Assembly: GCA_021234535.1 (NCBI GenBank)
Contig: CM037843.1
Location: forward strand, 6,652,820-6,716,819
Reading direction: 5' to 3'
Length of the DNA stretch: 64,000 nt
Source of the DNA: Stichopus chloronotus
Lineage: Eukaryota > Echinodermata > Holothuroidea > Aspidochirotida > Stichopodidae
A program made the position numbers and the translations under genes. Below the pieces are notes generated by a model. It was not told the origin of the DNA and searched no databases. It saw nothing but the letters and a program-made list of their open reading frames with translations. Positions within the stretch are counted from its first letter, which is position 1. The number at the start of each line of letters is the position of its first letter. Shown one piece after another: positions 27,201 through 39,200 of this stretch.

Positions 27201-30200
27201 CAAAGTGAGAGCACAGATAATGGTGTGTGGGAGATCTTTCTGGATAATTTTTATTTGAGCAATTTTGGAGATTTTTTTTTCATGTAATTTTAGTAGAAAT
27301 GATATTCCTAACATCAATAATTTGTTTGTAACTGATGGTTGTAAACCTTTAACATAAATAATTTTGGAAATGTAATAATTTGGAATAATTTGCTTATAAA
27401 TTTTAACGATAGGACTGTTTTTTTTTTTCAATGATGTCTACACTCTAAGGAAATTAAAGGGGCTCATTGAGTTGATATCAGTAAAGATTGCGGTGATTTT
27501 GAAGTATGCAAACACACGACAATACTCACCATTAGCATAATTAATCAAGTCTCACATCCAATAGTTATATGAAAACTGTCAATTTTTTCGAATTTTTGAC
27601 CGTTACTTGCTCTGATTGTGTGCATGTGAATGTACTAATGTGAAAATGTCTGGTCACAAAGTTTCAAAAACCAAATTTAATCGTTGGTTACTCACTCATT
27701 AATGTTCCAATGTATGAAAAACTTTGGGATCCTTTTAGTTTGACTGTTTGTCATTAGTATGTGAAGGAACCTTGACTGGTTTAGAAAAATTGAGTGATTT
27801 CACAAAACAACTCAATGAGCCTCTTTAAGTATGTACACCATTTTTTTTTTCAAATAATAATTAAAAGTCATTGCAGAACAACAAGTTTGAGGAAATTTAT
27901 AGCAATTTTCTTTTCAATGCGTAAATTGGAATAATTTTGTAGAAACAAATCTAGCATAAAAATACAAACTACTCTGTTAATCATAACAAGAATTTACTTC
28001 ATAGGTTGCTTGGTCAGAGAAGTATTTTACGATGGACATGTGGCAATAGGATCATATGCTTTTCTTCCCACCAACAGCATGACAAAGGTGGAATTATTTC
28101 AACAAACATAATTGGTCAAATAATTTTTGCAGTACCTGATTCTTTGTGAGGGATGTTAAGCTACACTACATTCAGTTCCCTTTTTTTTTTTTGGCATAGA
28201 ATTTTAGCAACCAATAGACGCTTACATCTTAATATAAATTGTATCAAAAGTCTGTTATGTTTTTTCAATAAAAGAGAAAGGAAATTGAACATTTATTTTG
28301 GAATTGCCAGAGCATTTCCTCCTGTTTGTTTGATGTGAAGACTACGTTTGTTGGTCGATGATTTATTTATGGAAAGGAATTTTTTTTTCCTTTTGTTACA
28401 AGCAGTTGCCTAAACATCCTTACAATTTCCAAATTTATCACACAAAATTTCTTATTTTTCAATGCAGGCAAGAAAAATAACTACCGAACTTCTTTGAGTT
28501 TGAGCATCAATTTAAAATTTGTTTCGGATGTCTTGGATCTCAATGAGAAAAAAAACAGCAAATGTTACTTCAGTTATAATGAAGTAAAGGACAATTTTCA
28601 AGATATTAATTTGTAATTTATGTCATGAATAAATTATTGAAGTTTAATCTTTCAGAGATATTCAATCCAGTCTGACTTTTGTTTCTTACTTGTTATTGAA
28701 CAAAACAAGTTTTACGTTTTTGTTTGGATATTACATTTGCTCTAGAGCAAAGAGAGAAATAAAATGTGGATGGAAAAAGAGTGAATAATAAATGTAATGT
28801 ACCTGGAAAATGCAGATAGAGAAGACAAATAATCTAATATTACTTAGTTACATTGTAAGAGGAACAGGCCAGTTTTTGTTAAATGCTGTGACTTAATTAC
28901 CCCTCTGTGAAGGGATTATCATAGGTCATTGCACAAACAACCTAGCATGCAGTGCAAAATCAATTTATGTTACAACGGCTGCAAGCTTTACAACATTAAA
29001 GCACAGTTTTCTCATGATACGAAATAAGTCCAATAAAACAGTACAGAAAACATTTATCTGGTCCTAAGACAGCAATGACATTATTAATGTTTTCAGGCGA
29101 CATGCACTTCCTGAGAAACAAAAGGTATAACAATTGTCAAACATGTTCTACAAAAATAGAAATGGGGAAACCATCTACAGAGCGTGAAAAGCACCGTTAT
29201 TTAACGGCAAACCTTTGATGGAAATTTCCTGGAAGGAAAAGTGCAAACAAATACGATACCACTATCATAAGCGCTGTAAGTATAAGCCAAAAACGGCCCA
29301 GGTCACCCGAAGTCCGCAGCGGGTTGGTGGCACTAAAGTGTCAAAAGTGACTGGCAGACTTACTCCGGACATGCAGGGGGTAAGATGTCCCGTTTGGCAG
29401 CATGAATTTGTTATGGATATCAAAAGGATATTAACTACTTCAACATCGCATTAATGTGTTGATGTAACAATCATTATTTGGGCAGGTTTAATGGACTTTT
29501 GTCAAATGCTATCTGTACCAATGCTGTCAATGGGGGCATTTCAGGTGGTTTCAAAGTTGACAACTTCCTTAGATGTCAACTTCAATGTCAGCATTGTCCC
29601 TAAGATTTTTTTTTTTTTTTTTTATCGTACAGCAGGCTGCAAATAGCTGATATCTGTACCTCAAAATACAGTGTCCTTATGATACTGGTATCATTAATCA
29701 TGTATGTAATCCATGATACTTACAGCATGCTTATGATACTGGTATCATTCATGATATCCATATCCCATGATTTTCACAGTGTCCTTATGAAACTAATACC
29801 ATAATTATGTCTGTATCCCATGATATTAACAGCATTGTTATGATAATGGTATCATTAATCATATCCATAACTCATGATACCTACAGTATCCTTATGACAC
29901 TACTAACACTAATTATATCAGTATCAGATGACACTTAGAACATCCTATGATACTGTATCATTAATCATATCTATATCCCATGATACTTATAGCATCCTTA
30001 TGATACTGGTATCATTGATCACATCTGCATCCTATGATATGCACAATACCTTTACGATATACCGGTATCAGTAACGACATCCGTATCCCATGAAACATTA
30101 TCCTTATGATAAAGGTATCATTCATCATATTACCAAAGTTTCACTTTCACTTCAACTTTGACGAAAACAATTTACACTTTCAGAGAGACAATTATTTTTT

Positions 30201-33200
30201 TCTATGATGATATTAAATAATGCAACAAACTAAACATGTAGCTTCACTGACTTTGCCAAAGCAATATCAAATGAACCCCTCTCCAACATTGTCTTCATAG
30301 TAATTGAAACCACTCGTTACCATGGTTACTGCAGGATAGTTCATCGTACTTTGGACGGAATATCATACCATACTGTAAGTGTATCCTGTAATGGTGAGAA
30401 CATGAGAAACTGCCCTGTAAAACCTCAAACCCACTGCCATCTACATTTAAACAATAAACACAAACCTGTCGTCACAGTAAGTGATTTTGAAGTCCACCCC
30501 TACTTTGCACACGAAGCAGGTCGGCTCCAGCTTGAGTTCGTTGAAAGTCGGTGGTGGTAGCGCAACGGCCAGACCAACGAAGCCCATGATCTCTGGATTT
30601 TGAGAATTGTAGTCGGTGGGGTTGACTCTTGGTCTTAGCGACCCTGTTATATGAATTACCTAAGGAAAGTATTGAATAATGCACTAAATGTACAGGTACA
30701 CCCAATAATAAAGTATAATGCATATTGTAGACAAACTGTGGAAGAGTTTCAAACACCCAAGGGAGAAGAGTGGGGGGTTTCAGGTTATGTGATCTGGATG
30801 TTGCTTAACTTTATAGCACTCTGCAATACCTGAAATTCCTATAACGAATAGTAAAGTAACTACAGAGAACATGAAGAGCACACAGACAAAACTATAGTTA
30901 AACATTTTCCCACTGTTCACGGTTCTTAATTAATTTCCAGGGTTCACTCAAATTGAATCAAACTTTGTCAAAAATACGTCACGATACAGAACAATGGCTA
31001 TCCTGAGAGGAAGTGCAAGCATTTCTTCCGAAATTGTTTGCTATTTCGCAAATCCGGGAGAATCACCCGCCACGTCGAGGCTGTAAACTAAAACAAACAG
31101 TCTTTTATGGATCCTGTTTCGAGTGCAAGACATCAAAAAAATATTAAAGAAAACAATGGGACATATTTGGCCATCCCCACAGCTGCACCTATGACGATTT
31201 GCAGGCACGCATTCGGTATGAGGTGACGTGGCACAACAGTACCACGACAAATTGCTTGAACTCGCGAATCTGATAAAGTGCAACGGATGATCTGAATGCC
31301 CATATATGATGTAAGATGACGTGGCACAACAGTGCCACAACAAATCGCTTAAACTCGTGAATCTGACAAGGTGCAACGGATGATCTGAATGCCCATATAA
31401 GATACAAGATGACGTGGCACAAACAGTACCACGTGAGACTGCTTAAACTGATCGAAAAGTTCGACGGTCTATCACAAATTTACGTCACTGAGTGACGGTT
31501 TTCATGTGTCTCTGGGTCTCGTGGGTTTAATGACGCAAGTCGCCATCGAAACGTGCTCAATATCCGGGATGCTGAGCGGAGTAAAACACTAGACATTGCA
31601 AAGACTGTCATAGAAAAAGAGAGAAGTAAAGTACGTAGAAGACACATCAGTACCATCTACTCTACATTTATTTGACCCACTATGTTATTACTGGTTACTA
31701 CCAGAGAAATGGTTTGGCAGAGCTCCCATTGCGAAGAGACAGGGTCCTGCATGCATTCAACATTCATTTCAAGTCCAACATTTAAAGAAATTTCACAGTA
31801 AAGTAGTGACAATGTAAGCTCCTCGCCAGAGGATTTTTGTCAACAAAATGGACAAGATGATACACTTAACATTTCAAAGATAGGAGTTGTCAATTTTCTG
31901 TCACGAGATGACCATCATCCATAACGACATACTCATGAAGATTTCATTTTGAAGGAAAACATTTTGAAATGTCACTGTATACATCTAACTACCGCTTCTG
32001 AGCAATAAAAAAAAAAAGAATCTGAGTAGTTGTACATATGCTTTTTCCTGCTTACTTTTAACAAGAGTTATGGCATATTTAAAAGCCAGTAAATAGTGTG
32101 GTGCAAAATAAAAGAAACAAGTTGTTTCTTTTATTTTTTTCTTTACATTTCAAGCAGTCTGAAATAGTAAAATAGAGAGACAACATGCAAATGTCGACCT
32201 ACTTTATAACCAGATGACCTGAAGTTGACCCCTCTCTTGGTGAGGGTCGATTTCATTCGTACCAGGAAGGAGCGGTCATACCCTGTTGACTTAGCATTCA
32301 GAGTCATACTAAGACTTTCTGTAACGAAAGAAAAGAACGATAGCATACTTGTGAAAAAGAACTTATTGCTTCCAGTGACTAGCACCTGGGTGAGTGACAC
32401 ATAACAATAGGCTTTTCCAGAACTACTGAGTTAATGAAGACCTTGGTTCTGTGCCAATGTCGATTCAGCAATATCTGATGAGAGGGACAGGGGTGGGGTG
32501 GTTATCTGTCAATACTACAACTTCACCACATTTTGCCAAGTTTTCAGTTGAAGCAATTAGAAAAATAACCTTGGCAACATTTGTGGATATTAAGCTTGAC
32601 GAGAGTGATAATTTGGTGAAGCACTGACGACTAGTGCGTGAAAGTCAACAAATATGAGAAGATTGAACGCAATCACAACATAGCGAGACCGAGATGACTC
32701 GACGTTTTAAGATAAAATGCTCTGACAATTACAGAAAGTATAAAAGGCAGTTAAACTGGGATATTTTACAATTATGAAAAGGGCTTATTATCAGTTGCAT
32801 AGTCAGGAAAATCAACATGAGATATATATTGTGGGAATCCATGGCAGATTCATGGGTAGCAAAAGTTACGGATAATTTTCTAAAGGAAGAAGAAATGATA
32901 AAAATCCAACTGTCTGCCATGTCAAATGCCTACGATGGGTTGACCCAATGTGGGTCGCTAAATGTTGTCTTTTGGTTTGCAAGCAGCTACGTGGGTGGTA
33001 CAGGTTGCAAACTATTTCTAGACTAGGAGAGCCATTGTAAGGTCACAAATGCTCCCCATGGACATTATGTACACTATACACGGTCAAGGCTTGCATAGAA
33101 CACCCGTCCTCCAAGAATTGCCCTCCTATAAATGCTGAGTTCATGACATTTCTGGACATTTCTAATCCACTGGTCACACATATGCTTCAATGCAACTAAA

Positions 33201-36200
33201 GAGGATTGGGTAAGCTAGTGTATCTATTATGGCAGCCTACACAATTTCCACGTGTCAATAGACAGCAGAGTCACTGATCGTTGGTTGACCGTTGGACAGT
33301 CAGAAGTGCACAACAGAAAAGGTGTGAAAACCAAGGGAATGTACCCACCAGTTGGGAGAAATAGTTTGATGCACATATTCAGTACTAGCAGAGTTAGAGA
33401 TTAAATTCTCCTTAGCAAGGAATATTCCACTGACAAGTTGAAGGGTTCTTAAAATGAAAGAGAATAAGCAATTCAAACCACAAAGACCTACCAATGTTAA
33501 GTTCACAACTCAAAATGTAGCTGTTTGAAGAAAGTCTTCCCTCATCGAGAAAGATATTCAGTTTTCTCAAGGTTACAAAATGCTATGATGGAAAAGTACT
33601 GCAATAGGTTTTTGTTGTTCTTTGAAATATGTAACACTTTTTTCACCTACAAATTTAACACCAGGGCAAAATTCAGATTGGTTTTTGTATTAAAGTTGTA
33701 GATTTAACTTAAAATGTTGTGGAAATTAAGATCACATCTCCTAAAACTTTCAGACTGCCCCTTTTGAGACAGTCATGATTATAAAGAATTACCAGGATAA
33801 TCAAGTTGATGTGTCAGTGTGACATCACAAATTACCCACGATGCATTGTACCATTTTGATTTAGATATTTCTTTAAAAATTCATAACTTCCAAATGGAAT
33901 GTGCTATTGAAATACACTTTTAGCCAATAAAGAGAGAAAAATTTCCAGAATATTTAGGAAATATCAGTCTTCTTCGGAGGTAAATTCTTTTAATTTGAAT
34001 CATTTATGGCATGAAAGATTTCTGGAGACTTAAGAATTAGAGCCAAACAAATGGTATGATATAACTTTTGTTGCAAAGAGGGTAGTTCAGACGCCCCAAA
34101 CTTTTCATAACTGCCTTAACTTTATGACATGTGTACAGTAAGTTATAAATGCCAATGATGTAAATATTTCAGTTTCATATGCATGCACAGCTAATAGGTA
34201 TTTCATACTGGGTCTGTTACTCCGTGACTTGTGTGACATTTTCAAATTATACATTATCACTTCCTCCAGTACGACCAGAAACATTAATGGCTACAGAGAC
34301 CTTAATCCGTGACTTCTGCTTCCTCAGAGTCAGTTCCAAACACAAAACCTCAGAAAACAGGGGAAGCAATCCAGGAAATGCTTGGAACTTTGTGGACGGT
34401 TCCAACGAAAATGCTGACAACTTTTGACATGAATTCACTTTGTCAACTCCTAACTTTTGACTGCTATATTTGATGCAACATCTAAGACATGCTCGCAAAT
34501 ACCTAAAATAGGGGAATGGTTAGAAAACCAACTTTGGAAAAGTTGCAGCGAAAATGTCAGGTGCACACATTGGGTTGAAATGTAGTTCTGTGGCCGTTTT
34601 GGTGGACGTGGAATGACTGACGAAAGTTGCATGATCCATGATCGATGCACAAGCTTGCACCTATGCTACGGCACTTCCTGAACAATTGGACTGGCTGATA
34701 CCCGTCATATTAATACCAATAGAAATCATAGGAAACGCTTAAAGTAGGAACTGTAAAAAGCTAAAAAGCAGAACATGACAGAATGTACTTCATAACATGG
34801 GAATATGTAGTGCTCCATGGCCAAAGGCACAGCAGGTGTACACACAAGAGTTACCTGATAAATCCATCAGGGTGAATCTGACGGTAGCAATTTGAACCCT
34901 CATCTATTTATACACACATAGGTCACAAGATGAGACCTATATTTTTTATCTATAAAGTGATTGTTCTCACTCCATTCAAGCGAAATTAACGCTACTAATC
35001 ATTATCTATGTATAAAGATCATGCACTGCGGCCCATTTATCGCTTGGAGCAGTTACATGCTGGTAATGTGGTGTGGGAACCTACAAGACGATCAATACTG
35101 TTGGGATAGTTAAACAGGCTTGTGTCTACATTGTGATGACCTTGGATTGGCGGGACTGGCCTGTACATATCATGTGATCTTGGGAAGGTCCAAGTGATGA
35201 TAAAGGGGTGATAGGACTAGATTGCACCAATCATATTATGGTAGGTTCAAGTGTGGGACTGGCCTATACTCACCATGTGATGTTGTTGGTGATGGTATGG
35301 TGGGTCAAGTGTGGGACTGGCGTGTACTCACCATGTGATGTCATTGGTGATGGTACTGTGGGTAAGTGTGGAACTGGCCTGTACTCACCATGTGATGTTG
35401 TTGGTGATGGTATGGTCGGACTTGATGGCAAATTGTCTCCATCTTCCTTCTTACTTTGATTAACATTACATAGCCTGGGTGGTAACTTCATTCCTAGTTC
35501 CTCAGCTAATTCTGTGTGATCGCCTTGGTGGACAAAGTCAAAAATACTGCTGCCTGTCAGTTCTACCTAGTGAAGAAAAAAGGGAATGCAAAATCAGCAG
35601 GCTGGATAAAAGTCAATGGGCGCATGAAGTCAAGAAGCAGATGAATGACTGGAATGTAATATGGGAATGTAATATCAAGAGGCTGGATGGAATCTATAGG
35701 AATATACAGAAAAATCAACTGAGAGGAAATGCAGTGAAATGGCCCTTACAGAAATGCATGCTCTTTAATATCAAACATAGAGTACATGGGCCTTTGATCG
35801 GGCTTACAAACTGCACACAGGAAATACGAACAAATTGGTCAGAAGACTGCACGATTTCTGTAGAGATAAGTAGGGGGCATTTCTTGCATCAGAAGATGGA
35901 ATACAATCAGAATTTAAAATCAGCTGGCTGGATAAAATTCGATTGGAAGGCAAAATTCATCAACGGAACGAAATTCAAAGCATTACTTCAACTTGGATGA
36001 CCAAACACCAGCAAACTTTCCAACATGGGAGAAATTTTAACATTCTGCAAAGCAACTGATGTACTGCATCATTACCCAACTCCTCTGTTGCTGATTTGGT
36101 TCAATTGAGAGTTGTCATTTGGCTGTGAAACACCCAACAGTGTTGCAAATTACTTCATCATTTTTGAATCACGCATCTTGAGTTTGGCTTGTTTGAATAA

Positions 36201-39200
36201 GCAAGTTTAGTTGCAGTTATTATAAGTGTGATACACAGTAAAGTGTGTGAACACGTGAGAAGCATGGAATGCATGTGGTGTACGTGAACTGCATGTGTAC
36301 TGGTAAGTCTGCGATGGAAAGAAACCAACGTTGTGAGAATGGTTTGTAACAAAAAAAAAACAAACAACTGCAGACACTTGTAAATATTAGGTAACAGTAT
36401 ATCTTGATGATTGGTGCAAAAGTGAAACAAACATCATCAATTTCTTGTTTTGGGATGCAAAGCTATACTCGGGATGACATCACGTGTATCATTAGTATTA
36501 CCAGGTTTCACTATTAAAGAAAATGGACAGATCTTCTTAATGAAATTGAAGGCTGCTTAGTTTAACTTAGAAACATCACAGGTTTGACAGTAATTAGGGA
36601 AAAACTGGTGAGGTTTTTTGCAGCCAATCTGATGGCTGACGTTTTTGTCACAATATCAGCCGATATCTGATCCAATCCGATATTTCCACTATCAATGCTT
36701 TCAGCACATAAATGTTTCACAATGCAACTGGACATTCTTCATACTCATGAGAACTTCCCTGCACCTTCACATCATCAGGGTTACGGAATGCCGAGATAAC
36801 CAGTCCATCGCTTTCAGTAACATATAATAACGTTTACTTAGCTCAAGCTTTGCCAATTACAAAATCATCACAAATTTTACAGATACTAGAAAGGGTCCCC
36901 GTGAATGACACGTAACAGCCAATGCGAATACATTCACTAGGGCTTTAATTGTTTACCCTTTCAGATAGAAAATAGCCCTCATGGGTCATTTTTGAATTCC
37001 TACTATGGCGCACAGATTGATACATCCCTGCCACTCCCCCCTCCCCAGGTACAAGATAATTTCAGGTTTCAGAACATAAGCAAACATCAGCAAAAGGAAT
37101 TTGCTAAATTTTGTCCGTCCCGTTTTACTGACAGTGTCAAACAACAGCCCAATCTGATGTCAGATTTGATTATCGGTTTAATCGTTAATAGTAATAAATG
37201 TAACGAGCTGAAAGTTTCTTGCAGTTTGAAAATGAAGAGTGACTGACTTACATAATTATTGCACCAGTCACCAAGGAAACTATCACCATCTAATTACAAG
37301 AGAAAGACTTGCAGAACACTTTTAACAGAATATGACCACTAGTTGGCACTACCACATACGAAACCTGAGAGGTCTCTTCCCTAAATTAATTTTCGAAATA
37401 TGGCAGTTGTTTTCTCAAGTTTAGAAAACCATGCTTTTGACATTTGACTGTCTCTATGCAACTCGGTGAAGACTTTTTCTATTTTTGGGTCATTCATGTG
37501 ACATCAAAGTTGCAATGAAATCAAAGCCTCCTCTTTAAGTTGTCCTTTGAATATCTATGTGTGTCAATTTGGCAAGCCATTGCTTCCAAATTGCATCATG
37601 TAGCAGCTCTATGGCAAAACACCAGTCATAACTGAGAATGTGTTGTTAAGTGGTTCAAATATGCAATTGCAAGGAGGGTCCCAAAGATATGAACAGCCTC
37701 ACCAGGTACATAATGGCCGAGAGTGAACCTGCTCTGCCGTAACTCACCATGACTGAGAGGCATGTGCTTGTGACAACATCTCTAAAATGACAACGGCACG
37801 GATAGCATCCTGGTTTGCGTCACCAGATATACCACAAACATTTAGAAGCAAATCATCACTACAAGGATGATAGCAAAACTCACGTGAAGTTAAATCACGG
37901 TAGGATTCTGTACACCCACTCAGAGTTTGCGATCTTACCTGTGAAAGGCCTAAATAGATTGAAACTGTTTCTGAAATGTAGAGGAAACGCCCGTCGCTGC
38001 ATAACGTGAAGAGAAAGCCGTCCAAAGCCTGAGATAAAAAGCGAATTGAACAGTTACGATATGTTGACACAACGTAGAAAATTGGCCAGTCAGAATGCGT
38101 ATTAACCTGCAACAAAGCATACTGTACTTCATTTGGAGTATCTACGTGTTCTCTGAGCCAACCATAGTAGAAAATGGAAATGGTGGCAGTGTGATTTTTG
38201 AACCTTTATACACAACATCAACAATAATATAAATTCAAAATCCCAACAAAGTTCTTGCAACAACATATGCCACCATAATTTACAAAAGGACTTTTCAGAT
38301 CAAAGCAATACGACATTTTGCACATTACATAACACAACATATGTACCTTACATACAAGCATGACAATTAAGTGTTTTTAGTTACGCATCCATGTTGAAGT
38401 TTGACACTCTTGCATTATGTACGTTTAAAAGTAACACTTTGGATCCAGGTAGCAGAACCAAGTTCTTGCAAGTTCTTGCAATAACATATGCCACCATAAT
38501 TTACAAAAGGACTTTCAGATCAAAGCAATACAGCATTTTGCACATTACATAACACAACATATATACTTTACGAACAAGCATGACAATAAAGTGTTTTTAG
38601 TTACGCATCCAGGTTGAAGTTTGACACTCTTGCATTATGTACGTTTAAAAGTAACACTTTGGATCCAGGTAGTAGAACCATTTGATCACATCGTTGATTG
38701 GGTGGACCCAGTGCAAATGCTCGGCATAACTGACCTGAATTAATTCTTTATTATAATGAAGTGGAGTCCATCAGTTAGAGGTGGTCTGTGTGACCAGTTT
38801 AAGGGAACTATTGTTGGTAATCATGAATTCTAACAGACTTTTGTTTCATTCTGATAAGTTGCAAGGTTTAAAGAATTTGAGAGTGTATGGTCCACAAATA
38901 TATGCACAAAATAATCACAAGAATTGTGTGATGGTTAAAGCCATTTGCACACACAAAAAAAAGTTACTGGCACAATTATGTACTCTCGTTTTTGCCGATA
39001 AATGTTTCATTGGCACAAAGTGCGTGCGTGAAAAGATACACTGTTGTGTGAAAGTAAAGAGTTTTGTTTGGTACCAACAGTAGATGCTATCAATTCAGTC
39101 TCTTAAACATGAAAAAAAAACCTTTTATCTAACATTCCTAATCAATATTCATTGTATTATTATGCAAATTCACATGCAGTTGTGATAACATCTGCATGTA

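Noticed and set aside
29215..29454. Plus-strand frame of 79 codons with slightly higher GC
   Set aside because: No homology can be recognised, and it is inside an intron on the opposite strand. It could be an element fragment, but nothing supports this.
30472..30756. Minus-strand frame of 94 codons over exon E
   Set aside because: It is a shadow frame; the correct frame gives the ALPPPT and ITYCDDR segments of PAS-A and PAS-B.
31041..31422. Three overlapping minus-strand frames of 64-111 codons
   Set aside because: They cross the 93-bp tandem repeat; a period divisible by three keeps frames open. No domain is present.
35479..36000. Open frame of 173 codons on the plus strand, the second longest in the window
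   Set aside because: It runs antisense through exon C and into an interspersed repeat with degenerate internal repetition. It has no domain, and the opposite strand carries a firm PAS-A exon.
36489..37246. Short plus-strand frames within the intron between B and C
   Set aside because: They have no domain, no paired splice sites and ordinary AT-rich composition.
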